Below are positions 19,276-30,231 of a stretch of DNA of 39,610 nt, one piece after another. The translations under genes and the position numbers were made by a program. The number at the start of each line of letters is the position of its first letter. The stretch's first letter is position 1. Origin of the DNA: Pigoraptor vietnamica (taxonomy: Eukaryota > Opisthokonta > Filasterea); assembly GCA_943704525.1 (NCBI GenBank), contig CALSCQ010001315.1, forward strand, positions 1 to 39,610. Reading direction: 5' to 3'. Below the pieces are notes generated by a model, which was not told the origin of the DNA, made no database searches, and worked only from the letters and a program-made list of their open reading frames with translations.

Positions 19276-22200
19276 GAGTCGATGGGGGACCAACCCCTAT
19301 GACTGCCGTGTGTGTGTGGGTGGGTGTGGGTGGGTGTCTATGTGTCTGTGTGTGTGTCTGTATGTGTGTGTGTGTGTGTGTCTGTATGTGTGTGTGTGTG
19401 TGTCTGTATGTGTGTGTGTGTTGTGTGGGTGTGTGGGTGTGGGTGTCTATGTGTCTGTGTCTGTGTGTGTGTATCTGTACGTGTGTGTGTGTGTGTGTGT
19501 TTGTGCGTCTGTGAGAGAGATGGAAGCTGCTGTTGCGTGGGCTATTGGCTGGCACGGACGGGCATGCCAGTGCAAGGGTCTTGCGCGCACTGTGTGCTCA
19601 ACTGCGCTGTGGGACCGCAGGGCAAGAATAAGAAGACGGGGCAAATGGCCGCGCTGAAGATTATCCAGGTCGAGAGCCTCGAGGAGCTCGAGGACTTTCA
19701 GGTCGAGATTGACATTCTGAAGAACTGCGATAGCCCCACCATCATCAAGCTGTACGACGCCTACTTCCACAAGGACTCGCTATGGGTGCGTCTGTCGCCC
19801 ATGTGCGACTCGAATGCACGCACGCCCCTCGCTCGATCACACCCGTGTTGGCCGTTGGGTCTTGAGAGCTTACAATGGAAATTTGCCTCGCAGCTTGCGC
19901 TGGAGTATTGCGGCGGCGGCGCTCTCGACTCGATCTACAACGGTGGGTGTGGACGAAGACAGGCAGAGACTCACGCGTCCGTCGCCGTTGTCGCTAACGG
20001 CGTGCGCACATTACTCGCAGATCTCGAGCACCCGCTGTCAGAGACACAAATTCGCGCCATTTGCTACCAGATGTTGCGGGTGCGTTTGTGCTCGCATTGT
20101 CTGTTTGCGCGTGTGCATCGTTGGGGCGCTGTGTGTGCGCGCAAATTGTTTGGCGCGCGCGTGGAATGGCGTCTGAACGCGGTGTGTCGCAGGCGCTGCA
20201 CTACCTGCACACGCACAAGGTGATTCACCGCGACATCAAGGCCGGCAATGTCCTGCTCACAGACGACGGAGAGGTCAAGCTTGGTGCGTGGGGACCCGAT
20301 GCACGCGTGCGCACTTTCGACGACGTTGTTACTCTGCAGCCGCACTCATGCGCACGTGTGTGTGTGCTTATTTTACTTCAAATGGACCCTTCTGACGCCT
20401 CGTTCTCCGATGTGTCCTGCAGCGGACTTTGGCGTGTCGGCGCTCAACACGAGCACGCTCCAGAAGCGCAACAGCTTCATCGGCACGCCGTACTGGTGCG
20501 TCGCGCGTCCGTTTTGTACGGAAGAGTTTTGTTGCAGCTTGACATGCGATGTGATCGCAATTACTTTGTTCTATTATCTGTCCAACGACTCACTTTGGGC
20601 TGTCCGGCAAATAGGATGGCGCCCGAAGTCATCAACTGCGAGACGAACAAGGACATGCCGTACGACTATGTGGTGGGTCTCGCTGCGTGTGTGTGCGCGG
20701 CAACGGCGGCTCGTGCGCGTGACAGAGAGTGTGCATCAACAGAGCGGGATGCAGGAAGGGGCACCGTGTCACACCCATGCACTTTGCGCTGTTGGTCGTG
20801 GCGGTGGCATTGTGTGCATGCGTCAAGAGAGAGGGATGCAAGAAGGGGCACCGTGTCACACACATGCACTTTGCGCTGTTGGTCGTGGCGGTGGCATTGT
20901 GTGCGTGCGTCAAGAGAGAGGGATGGAAGCGTGCGGCAGTCACACACACTGCGGAGCTTGTCTGATGCGCCGTCGTGCGTGCGTTGCCTCGCGCAGTCGG
21001 ACATATGGTCGCTGGGCATCACGGCGATTGAGATGGCGCAGATGAACCCGCCCTACCACGAAATGCACCCCATGCGCGTGCTCTTCAAAATCCCAAAGTC
21101 GGAGCCGCCGAAGCTTGAGAACCCCTCGCACTGGTCGCCCGAGTTCTCGGAATTCCTCGCGCAGTGCCTCATCAAGGACCCTAAGAAGCGGCCGACGGCG
21201 CTTGCGCTGATGGAGGTGCGTGGCACTGCGTGTAGGGTGTGTGCAGAGTGGGCGGCACTGTGTGTCTCTATGATATAATAAGTCTGTGGCGCAGTGTCCC
21301 TTTCACGGATGCTGGTGTGGGCTGGGTGAATCTGCGAGATTGCACGGCCTGATCCCATTGCACAGCACATGGGTCTCTTTAGTGGTCGCGCGTGCGAGTG
21401 TGCGGATTGAGCATATCGCGCGCACGTCACTCACGTGTGTGCCATCCGCGTGTGTCCCACAGCACCCGTTCGTGAAGGGATGGACCAAGCCCGAGCCCAT
21501 CATTGAGCTGCTGCGGCTGTACAAGGCGCCGGTGACGCAGGAGATCAAGGACATTGACGCCGCAAAGGCCGCCGTTTCGAAGGAGGCTGCTGTGGAGGTG
21601 TGTTCGGGTGCCGTGTCCGCGGCTTCCCTTCCCGACAATTCTGTGTGCCGATCTTGCCTTGTTTGATCTTTGGAAATCCACTCTCCGGGCTCACGAATGT
21701 GTGGATGCCCCACACTCGTCTTTTGTGTGTCGTTGCCCTTGCCTCCTTTCTTCGCCGAGCCTATACACATGCCCCCTCTGTCTCTACCCCCTTTTACCTC
21801 CCTAACAACTGTGTGTCTCGCGCGCAGGTGCAAGCGCTCACTGCCGAGGAGGCTGCGGCGGCCAAGGCGGCGGCAGATGCTGCCCTTCGCGCGCAGGCGG
21901 AAGCGGAGGCTGCGCGACAGCGGGAAGCCGAGCGCTTGGCGCAGGCGCAGGCGCAGGCACAGGCACAGGCACATACCGCCCACAAGACGGAGGAGCCGAC
22001 GGCGGCGCCCGCCAAGCGCACGTCGATCGCCGATATCCCTGTTCCCGTGGCCGTTCTCTCGAAGAAGGCGTCGGTGCCGGACATGACCCCGTCGACGTCG
22101 TCGTCGGCTGCGAGCGCGGCCGCCGCGGAGGGCCCCGGCATCAGCCGAAATCGCCCGCCGTCGATCCACGAGTCGTCGCTGCCGATGTCGTTTGCGCGCC

Positions 22201-25009
22201 GGGGGTCGCTCACGACGTCGTCGGCGCCCGAGAAGCCCGTGGTGGCTGTGGAGCCCGTCAAGGAAGAGCCGGAGGTCACGCCCGTCGCGACGCCCATCAA
22301 GGCACCCGAGGACTCGCAGAAGGAGAAGGAAAAAGAGAAGGAGAAGGAAAAAGAGAAGGAGAAGGAGAAGGAGAGGGAGGCCGAGAAGGAGCGCGAGAAG
22401 GCGCCCGTCGCGAGCGCCGTGCCCTCGCACATGGCCGTGCTTTCGTCGCCCGTCGAGTCGACTCCGCCTGCCTCGCCGATGCTGGCGGTGCCCTCGCGCC
22501 ACGCCCGCAGCGAGAGCATTGAGAACCTCGCCGAGATGATTGGCGTGGAGACGCCGCGGGATCGCGGGGAGTCGAACGTGTCGTCGACGAGCTCGCCGCC
22601 GTCGTCGCGTCGGCAGTCGGCGCTCAGCTCGAAGGACAAGGACGAGGAGCTCAGGCCCAAGTTTGCCACGCTCACGCGCACGCGCATGGTGGAGGTCGGC
22701 GGGCAGGTTGTCAAGGTCACGACGTCCAAGGTCATCAACAAGGAGGACTCGGATAATGCCGAGAAGGTGCGTGCATCGCTCTGTGTGTGGGTGTGGGTTG
22801 GGGTTTGGGTTAGGGTCGAGGTGGCTATTGGTATATGTTTTGCGAGAGGCAGTGAATTGAGTGTTTGGTGTTATCTGCAAGCGAGCGTCTGTTTTTTGAG
22901 CGGCGCACGCCTCGCCCGCAGGTCAAGGAGCTCCGTACGCAGCAGCTACGCGCGATCAAGCGGCTGCAGCGTCTCGAGCACAAGCAGTACACTGAGCTCG
23001 TCAAGCGGCAGGAGGCCGAGCGGGAGCAGCTGACGAAGCACGACCAGCGCGAGACGGAGACGGTCGAGAAGAAGAACGCGTCAGACTATGACCAGCTGAT
23101 CAAGCAGAACCGGCGCGACCTCGAGCGCTTTGAGCAGGACCAGTTTGCGGAGCTCAAGCTGTTTATCAAGCGGCAGTCGACGGAGGAGAAGAACAGCTAC
23201 AAGCTCTTCCGCGAGAAGCTCATTGCGACGAAGAAGAGGGAGCGCGAGGAGTTCAAGAAGGCCCTTAAGGCCAAGGGGAAGGAGCGCGACGCCAAGAAGA
23301 AGGCGTTTGACGAGCAGCAGGGCAAGCAGATGGAGGAAGAGGACAAGGACTTCCAGGTGCGCGCGCCTGTGTGAAGAATGCGTCGTGTGTATGTGTGTGT
23401 GTGGGGGGGGTGGGTGGGTGCAAGTACTTGCCCGTTTGAGGTGAAATGGTTTATGCACCAAGACTGACCCCCTCTCTCCGCCTCTTCACCACAGAAAAAG
23501 CAAGCCGCCAAGTCGCGCGAGAACCTCATGGTCTTTGTGCGGCAGCAGGCGTCGGACCACAAGCGTCGCGAATTTGACTACCTCTTGACCTCCCAGCGCA
23601 CACGCGAGGGGCAGTTCAACGCCTTCAGCGAGATGGAGACGACGCACATGAACACGCGCCACCGCATGATGCACGGGCAGCTCACCGAGCGGCTCAACCT
23701 CCAGAAGCAGCAGCAGGCCGCGCGCCACGGCACGGAGCGTGACCAGATGCACGCGCTCATTCGCCTCCGCGAGAGCGAGCTCGTCAAGCGGCAGATGCTC
23801 GACCGCAAGCGCCTGCCGAAGCAGCAGAAGCTCGAGTCAAAGGAGCGCCTCCGCGAGTACGAGAAGGTGCGCACGAAGGAGCGCGAGCAGCTGCGCGAGG
23901 CCTTCAAGCGCCGCTCGTCAGCGAACGCCCCGGCGGACCCGAAGGCGGCCAAGCGGGAGCTGCTCGAGCAGGAGAAGCGCATGCTGGACGAGATGGACCG
24001 CGAGTACGCGCAAAAGGAAACGGCGCGCATGGGCGAAGAGCTCCGCGTGCACGAGGCTGAGCTCGAGGCGGAGCTCGAGGCGCGGCGCAAGGCGGACGCG
24101 GCGGAGGTGGAGGAGCTGACGATGGTCCACGAGCTGAAGGAGGAGTCGCTGCGGGAGAGCGAGGAGCGCCAGATGGCCGAGCTTGCCGAGACGCTCGAGA
24201 AGGAGCGCGTGCAGCTGCGCGAGCGCCACGAACGCACGAAGATGGAGATGCTCGACCAGTTTGCGCGCGAGAACGCCGAGCTGGACGACAAGTACGCGCA
24301 GGGGCTCTACAACCCCATGGGCCGCATGTCGCCCGGGAGCGTGCGCAAGCTGCAGACGCGCCAGTCCATCGCAGATCCCCTCGACGCCGATTACGAGAGC
24401 GCGTCGCTGCGGCTGCGGCCCGGCGAGGGCACGATGCGGTACAGCACGAGCAGCACGTCGGGCCGCGGTGCCTCGGCGCGCCCTTCTGTCCTGGGCGTGT
24501 TTGAACAGAACGGCGGCGACCACTCGGTGGCACGCACGGCCTCGCTGGGCAACCCGGTGAGCACCGACCCGCGGTCGTCGCTCTCGCTCGAGCGCGCCTC
24601 GTCTGCCCCCCTTCCTTCGAGCGGATCTGCGCCCGCGCAGACGCGCCCGGTCTCGATGATGGCCGCGTCCAACGGCAAGCCGAACGTGCCGTCGATCTCT
24701 GAGGAGACGCACAGCAGCATCAGTAGCTCGTCGTTTGCGGCGGCCGCGGCTGTCGTGAACGAACAGAAGACGTCGATGGAGCGCCGCACGTCGGACCCGG
24801 CGTCGTCGTCGGCGCAGGCGTCGTCGATTCCGGCGATTCGCGTGGACGGCGCGAAGCGGGACTCTGTCGGGTCGAACGGAAAGCGCGCGTCCGTGTCGTC
24901 AAACGGCAGCGGCGGGGCGTCCGAAGGTGGCGCGGGCCTTGAAGTGTACAACATTCGCCGGCGCGTGGACAGCGCGTCGTCGGCGGTGAGCCAGGAGACG
25001 GAGATATGA
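18986..25009 (+). CDS. SLK: Ste20 kinase of the SLK/STK10 (LOK) family
   Basis: Twelve exons with agreeing phases: 18986-19099, 19621-19785, 19894-19942, 20021-20079, 20193-20283, 20423-20495, 20615-20672, 20997-21215, 21463-21597, 21828-22766, 22922-23356, 23495-25009 (1283 residues). SLK/LOK kinases phosphorylate ERM proteins and control the cortex and polo-like kinase. Seen: kinase domain (about 20-283) with [38 protein letters not shown] and [15 protein letters not shown]; a low-complexity middle with a Lys/Glu run; then the coiled-coil PKK domain (from about residue 635; [12 protein letters not shown]-like, [20 protein letters not shown]) that defines this subfamily; and a Ser-rich tail. 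The length is close to human SLK (~1235). Introns 1 and 7 carry repeats. Confidence 0.95.
19231..19505. repeat. (TC)n followed by degenerate (TG)n in kinase intron 1
   Basis: A pure TC tract (19231-19272) is followed, after ~30 bp, by ~200 bp of TGTGTG broken by TCTGTA and GGG. The whole lies in the first intron (19100-19620), which is the longest of this gene and owes its length to these repeats. Confidence 0.92.
20746..20930. repeat. 87-bp minisatellite in kinase intron 7
   Basis: Unit starts (GGGATG) lie at 20746, 20833 and 20920, an exact 87-bp period with just over two copies. The units hold GGGGCACCGTGTCACAC, then GCACTTTGCGCTGTTGGTCG, then CATTGTGTGC. Copies differ at only a few bases. 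It sits between the donor at 20673 and the acceptor at 20996. Confidence 0.92.
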
Positions 25010-25545
25010 CGGTCAGCGAGGGCGGATGGCGCGCACCCGGAGACGCCGCTGTAGCCACCTTGGACGGAAGGGGCGCCGCTCGTACGCACGTGACCTGACG
25101 GCTGTTGTGTTTTTTATTTGTCCCTTTCGTTTTCGTCGAAGGGACATCGTCGTGTGTGCGTTGTGTGTGTACGGCGTTTTGCGTGTCCTCACTTCCGGCC
25201 TGAGGCTGCACGTCTAGTGTGCGATCGTGCATCGTTGCATCGTGTTTGTAGTCGCAGCGCGCGCGCGTTTTTCTCTTTCTCTTTGCACCGCCCTTCCCTT
25301 GCGTGCAGCGTGCATCCTCACCGCAGACGAAAATTCCCTGTCTTTCTCTTTCTTCCTATTCGCTTTTGATGTTACGCTCTGTGTGCGCCGTGGGAACAAA
25401 TTAATTACTATGGGCCGAGCTTGGAAGCTGCCGCACGTGGCGTCGCCGCATTCACTGCGTCGATCTCCACGCACAGCCGCGCACGCACGCACGCACGCAC
25501 GCGTATGGCGATAGCCGCGTTGTCTTGAAAATGTGCGAGAGAGAT
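25010..25545. other. Convergent 3' spacer, kinase / coiled-coil gene
   Basis: No gene is seen in these 536 bp between two facing stop codons. There are TTTCT-rich stretches (25270-25360) and a short GCAC tandem run (25480-25500). Confidence 0.6.
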
Positions 25546-26930
25546 TCAGTCCGAGTCGTTTGCATTCTTCGCAGCGCGCACTTGGCGGCGCACGCGGCCG
25601 CGCAGCTGTCGGATCTCCGTCTCGAGGGCGACGACTTTCTCTGTCTGCTCGTCGAAATCGCGCGTGATCTTGCGCTTGGACAGATTGGAGCGCTCGAGTG
25701 CCTCCTCGTTCAGGGCAAGCTGGGACGTGAAAGGCGTGCGTGAGCCACTTGGCGCACTCAGCGCACACGCACACACACAACAAAATGCGCAGACATGCAC
25801 GCTAACACACACACACACGCATACACACACACTCGCGCACGGACACACACCTGCTGGCGCAACAGCTCGACCTTCCCCTGCAGCTTGTCCGCAATGAGCC
25901 GCTGCTCCGTCAGAAGGCGCTCCTTCTCGTCCGCCGCCGACGACAGCTCGCGGCACCTCTTCTCCAGCCGGCGCACGTTGCGCTCGGCCTCCTCGCACTT
26001 GGCCGCCTCTTCGTCCATCTGCGTCTCGAGATCCGCCACGCGCACCTCAAAGTTCGCCGCACCCGCCGCCCCGCGGCCCCGGATGCGGTCCTCGGCGTCC
26101 TCCAGCAGGCCCTTGACCTCGCGCAGCTGCGTCTCGAGCAACGCGCGCGCTGCCTCCGCCTTGTCGTTGGCGCGCCGCTCGGCCTCCAGCTCGCGCTCAA
26201 GCACCTCGACGCGGATCTCAAGCGTCCGTGCCGGGGTGACCGTCGACGACTGCCCGCGTCCCTCGCTGCTCGAGCTCCCCTTGCACGCGGCAAGCTCCGC
26301 CTGGAGCGCGGCGATACGGCGGTCCGAAGCGTCGGCCTTGTCAGCGGCATCATTCGCCGCCCCCGCGCTGCGTGCGAGCGCCGCGCCAAGCTCGGCCGTC
26401 AGGCGGTCAAGCTGCTGCGCCTGCTCCTCCACGAGCTGCTCGAGACCCGCGCGCGCGGCCTCCAGCGCAGCAATGTGCGGTGCGGGGGCAGTTGAGCCTG
26501 CGGACGGCGTCGGGGACGTGTTGTTGTTGTTGCGCGCGGCCACCGCAGCCACCTCGGCGTCCTCCCTGTCGCGCTGCGCAAGTGCAGCCGCAAGGCTCGC
26601 CGCCTCAGACTTTGCCGCCGCGAGTTCCTGCTCGGCGGCCTGGCAGCGCGCGGCGGCGGCGGTGACGATCGCCTCAACCGGCGTGCCCGACGACAGGCGG
26701 TCGGAGATCTCCCTCGCGGCGGCAAGTTCAGCCTGCAGGTTTGCGACCTCGTTGGCATGCTCCGCCTGCATCGCGCTGCACTCTGCCTCCCACAGCTCGC
26801 ACTGGCGCGTGAGGATTTCCACGCGCTGCGCGAGGGATTTGTTGGCCGTGTCCAGCCACACCATCGCGGGGGAGTCCGCGTCGGACTTGTGGGACTTGCC
26901 GACGCCCAGCGCAGCCTTGAGACGCAGCAT
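25546..26930 (-). CDS. Coiled-coil protein resembling a myosin-II tail segment
   Basis: Two exons (26930-25851 and 25719-25546) with phase-0 joining give 417 residues. Apart from an Asn/Ser/Thr/Pro break (about residues 134-150), the protein is a heptad-patterned coiled coil rich in Ala, Glu, Arg and Leu. The C-terminal part (EKERLLTEQRLIADKLQGK, then ALNEEALERSNLSKRKITRD and ALETEIRQLRGRVRRQ) resembles the C-terminal myosin-II rod (myosin_tail_1), where DKLQLKVK and LNKLRVK-like segments occur. No motor domain is present, and the start MLRLKAALGVGKSHKS is not a motor remnant. The resemblance may be only generic coiled coil. Function unknown. The frame stays open 37 codons upstream of the chosen start. 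Confidence 0.82.
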
Positions 26931-27251
26931 TTTCGTTCGTGCGGTTCGTTTCTTGGTCGAGTCCCTGTCGATTCCTGTTGATTGCAATGTGTGTGTGTTG
27001 TGCGTGTGTTGTGATTGCACTTTGCCTCTCGCTTGTGCCACATTCTCTGCGAAAAGATCGCACTCATCGTAAACATTTGAATTTGTGGAAGTTTCCGTAT
27101 GGAGTAATGTACCGAACGGGAATTTTCCGTTTCGGAAGAATTTTGATGGGGTAACATGAGCGCGTCACGTGGACGGGTGTTACTCGAACCGGCACGCTTT
27201 TTTTTTTCAAATCGATGCACAGACGAGAACTGGCTCTTCCTCGCGACGAAA
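26931..27251. promoter_or_regulatory. Divergent promoter region, coiled-coil gene / TDP2
   Basis: 321 bp between two diverging starts. The middle (27065-27150) is clearly more AT-rich than its surroundings and holds repeated TTTCCGT (27093, 27124) and GGAA half-sites (27088, 27135). No TATA box was recognised. Confidence 0.5.
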
Positions 27252-28052
27252 ATGCCGTCATTTACAGTGCTTTCGTGGAACATTGACGGGCTGTCGGACG
27301 AGCTCTTTCTCGCCGAGAGGACGGTGTGGGTGCTGGACGTCGTGCGCGAGCGCAAGCCCGCCGTCGTGTGTTTGCAGGAGGTCGTGGCCGCGATCGCGTC
27401 CATTTGTACCGGGGTCCTCGAGGCCGCGGGGTATGCGTGCATTGCCCCGGACGAGAGGGGACCCTACTTTAATCTCCTCTTCCTACGGCGAGAGGTCCTC
27501 GTGCCCGTCAGCAGCCGCACGCTTTGGTTCCCGCGATCGAGCATGGGACGCCACGCCATTGTGTGCCGTGCCCGCCTGGTCGAGTCGGGGCTGACCGTGT
27601 GTGTGATCGCGTCGCACCTCGAGAGCACGGGCCCGTGCAAGGCAGAGCGCGTGTCTCAACTGCAGCAAGTCTTCGACGTGATGCGGAACGCTGTTAACGA
27701 CAGCGCGGTCGTCTTGTTTGCGGGGGACATGAACCTCCGCGACTCGGAATTGGCCGCGATCAAGGGACTGCCGCCGGGCGTGCGCGACGCGTGGGAGGCG
27801 TGTGGCTCGCCGTCCGCACACAAGTACACGTGGGACATGAGCGTCAACATGAACCTCCCGATGAACGGAACCCCCAAGTGCCGCTTCGACCGCGTGTTTT
27901 TCACCGCGTCGCAAGCAGGCGAGTGGGCCGCGCGCAACTTCACTCTCGTCGGCACGGAGAAGATTGAGATGCTCGACGTGCACCCGAGCGACCACTTTGG
28001 CGTGTGTGTGGACTTTGTGGCTCGAAGCGACGAAGCGCGTGCAGCCGGTTGA
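27252..28052 (+). CDS. TDP2: Tyrosyl-DNA phosphodiesterase 2 (TDP2)
   Basis: Single exon, 266 residues: the catalytic exonuclease/endonuclease/phosphatase fold of TDP2, which removes trapped topoisomerase II by cutting the 5'-phosphotyrosyl bond. Seen in order: LSWNIDGL (Asn), VCLQEVV (metal-binding Glu), ASHLESTGPCKAERVSQL, FAGDMNLRDSE (Asp/Asn), KYTWDMSVNMNLPMN, CRFDRVFF, and HPSDHFGV (catalytic His). All the key residues of mammalian TDP2 are present. The N-terminal UBA-like domain of animal TDP2 is absent. The frame is open from an earlier Met at 27156 with a 32-residue Arg/Phe-rich extension; 27252 was chosen because the fold starts there. No intron is visible, unlike most neighbours. 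Confidence 0.94.
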   Translation: MPSFTVLSWNIDGLSDELFLAERTVWVLDVVRERKPAVVCLQEVVAAIASICTGVLEAAGYACIAPDERGPYFNLLFLRREVLVPVSSRTLWFPRSSMGRHAIVCRARLVESGLTVCVIASHLESTGPCKAERVSQLQQVFDVMRNAVNDSAVVLFAGDMNLRDSELAAIKGLPPGVRDAWEACGSPSAHKYTWDMSVNMNLPMNGTPKCRFDRVFFTASQAGEWAARNFTLVGTEKIEMLDVHPSDHFGVCVDFVARSDEARAAG

Positions 28053-28321
28053 CGTCGAGGCTGTGGAGAAAGAACGATTCTAGGGACTGGAGAGGCGCCG
28101 CCCGTCGCAGGCATTCGCACTCCGCTTTTATTCGGCGCAAAAAGCGCACCCCGGCGTAAGCGACTGCTCTGCTGGGCATGCCGCAGCCACAGCGGCAGTC
28201 TAAGAATACATTTCTGTTACAATCTGATGGTCCGACCACCGCGACGCAACAGTTGCTCTTCGTGGAAGTGTTGGAGAGGGTTTACTGTCCAGTCCCCTCT
28301 TCTTCTTTACTCATACATCGG

Positions 28322-29629
28322 TCACAAGCGCGGAATGCTCTCTGGCGCCGCCAACACAAAGAGCGTTCCGTTCGCGCCGTTTGGACCGCCCGACTCCGTG
28401 AGTCCGTACACCACGCGCGGATTCCCCGGCCCCGACACGAGATTGTCGATGGGGTGCTGCCCCGTCCCTTTCTTCTTGAACGACGCGACGGTCGCCGCAG
28501 CCCACCCGTCGGCAGTGTCCACGCAGTACACAGTCCCCTTCCTGTGCACGCCGCCGTTGCGAGTCGTGCCGCACAGCAGCGAGTTGACCGCCGTGGGCGT
28601 GCTGTACGGATGAGCGCCGGTCAGCAGGGGATCCGCCGACGCGTTGAACGAGTGGAGCACGGCATAGTCCGACCCGTCCGCGCCCATCCGAAAGAACGTG
28701 CCCGTGTCGTTGGCGCCTCCGTTTGTTGTCGTGCCCGCAAGCACGTACGACCCGTCGGGCTGCGTCACAATGACGACACTACCGTGCTCGGACGTCCCGC
28801 CGTCCTTGGGCGCTCCGGCAAACGTGTGCAGCGCAACGGCGGCATCCTTGTCGCCGCTCGCCGCCTTGTCGAGGCCAAGCGCAAACACGACCCCCATGCC
28901 CTCCTCGCGCCCTTCAATAAGCCCGCCGTAGCGCGTCACGCCAAACAGCTTTCGTCCGTCCGGGGAGGGCGTGACGCTGCCGTGTGGGTGGCCGCCGAGT
29001 GCGGATGGCCGCTTGGGAAACGAGTAGATTGTCTCAATTGTGCGCGCGTCGGGATCAAACCGAAACACAGAGCCCATCTTGTGGTCGCCCCCGGAGCACG
29101 TGACGCCGTAGAAGTGCCCGTCGGCGGTCATGGCGAGCCCGCTGTGGGCGCCCCCGTGCGAGCCCCCCTTCGGCAGCGATACGAGTGCTTCGTACGTGTG
29201 CGGCGGCGCGGTCGCAATCGCAAACAGCATGCCCTCCCCCTTTGCACCCCCAGCCAACGCCGTCCCATACAACATGCCGCGCGCGCAGTCGGCGACGAGC
29301 GACCCGTGGTGCGGCTCGTGGCCCTCCGCGAACGTCTCGTTGTCGCCCGCCTGCGCCTCAAAGTGGTGGAGAACGGAAAACGTCGTTCCATCCACGCGCA
29401 GGCCGTCGAACTTCAGTCCGAAAACGACGCCCCCGCCGTACTTTCCGCCCTGCGACGTGCAACCGTACAGCCATGTCTCCGAGCCGCATGAGGCGACCGT
29501 CAGCGACCCCTTTGCTTTTGCGCCGTCCGCGCCCGAAAACGCGTGCAGCACGGAAATATCAGAGGCCGTGCAAGTACCCACTAGCACGCACACGGCGACA
29601 GCCGCGAAGGACGCTGTCAACAACGACAT
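28322..29629 (-). CDS. Secreted GloVer-repeat protein (predicted beta-propeller)
   Basis: Intronless, 435 residues, with an N-terminal signal peptide (LLTASFAAVAVCVLVGTCTA). The rest is seven repeats of the Gloeo_Verruco (GloVer, TIGR03803-type) pattern: GS-x-hydrophobic ... LYGTxxxGG-x-GxGTVFxL ... LHSF. Examples are WLYGCTSQGGKYGGGVVFGL, MLYGTALAGGAKGEGMLFAI, LAGTTTNGGANDTGTFFRMG and LLCGTTRNGGVHRKGTVYCV. The family is best known from bacteria; seven repeats would suit a seven-bladed propeller. The biochemical role is unknown. Lack of introns in an intron-rich region plus a mainly bacterial family is consistent with gene transfer, but base composition looks like the neighbours. The start at 29629 is chosen by the signal peptide; the frame is open further upstream. 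Confidence 0.88.
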   Translation of the reverse strand: MSLLTASFAAVAVCVLVGTCTASDISVLHAFSGADGAKAKGSLTVASCGSETWLYGCTSQGGKYGGGVVFGLKFDGLRVDGTTFSVLHHFEAQAGDNETFAEGHEPHHGSLVADCARGMLYGTALAGGAKGEGMLFAIATAPPHTYEALVSLPKGGSHGGAHSGLAMTADGHFYGVTCSGGDHKMGSVFRFDPDARTIETIYSFPKRPSALGGHPHGSVTPSPDGRKLFGVTRYGGLIEGREEGMGVVFALGLDKAASGDKDAAVALHTFAGAPKDGGTSEHGSVVIVTQPDGSYVLAGTTTNGGANDTGTFFRMGADGSDYAVLHSFNASADPLLTGAHPYSTPTAVNSLLCGTTRNGGVHRKGTVYCVDTADGWAAATVASFKKKGTGQHPIDNLVSGPGNPRVVYGLTESGGPNGANGTLFVLAAPESIPRL

Positions 29630-30187
29630 GGCGCAGTGCAAGAGCGGCGCGATGGCACTAGATTGCACTCTCGCGCAACGACAGCGCATTTTATCAAACA
29701 TAAAGTTGACGTCAGTGAGCGAAATAGAAGGCAATCTTCTACGCACAAGAGCAAGCCGGCGACGCCCCCACGCGCCCGCGCACGGTGTGTTGGTAGGAGA
29801 ACTGGACAGGACACTGGCGGGGAGAGTGTCCATACACTGCGACACTTGTGTGTGCGCACACCCACATACCATGCGTGCCAATGTACATTCGACCGTGGGG
29901 ACGGGCCATTTGCATTGGGACCCACGCGGCCCCGTGGGGGACCTCCACTGGAAGGCAACAACGGGGGGATCCATTGAAAGACTGGACTGAGAGAAAGAGA
30001 TGCCGTGCCGCACACAGCGAGATGCATCGACACAGTCTGTTTGTGTAACAGGAGAAAGTGCAAGTTGCGGTGGGGGTTTGAACTATTAGGATAAGTGAGG
30101 GTGGCTGTTACTATGAACCACCCCGGATGTGTTGCCGTGGACGCATTCCTTGTGAATGTGGCTCATTCAAACGGAAGCGCTCAACGC

Positions 30188-30231
<44 letters not shown>

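Noticed and set aside
18413-19555. Minus-strand open frame with His/Thr repeats, ~380 codons
   Set aside because: Most of it is translated CA microsatellite in kinase intron 1 and its promoter; two-base repeats simply lack stops.
21303-22880. Long minus-strand open frame of ~525 codons
   Set aside because: Antisense of the kinase exons 9-10; rich in Arg/Leu with runs of Leu from the antisense of a Lys/Glu repeat; no domain.
25480-25503. GCAC tandem run as a possible regulatory array
   Set aside because: Only about six units of a four-base repeat; an ordinary microsatellite.
25795-27072. Plus-strand open frame of ~425 codons, Ala/Ser-rich
   Set aside because: Antisense shadow of the coiled-coil gene; the sense strand has clear heptads and a proper intron.
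28178-29491. Plus-strand open frame of ~437 codons, Arg/Val-rich
   Set aside because: Antisense of the GloVer gene, whose sense strand has a signal peptide and regular repeats.
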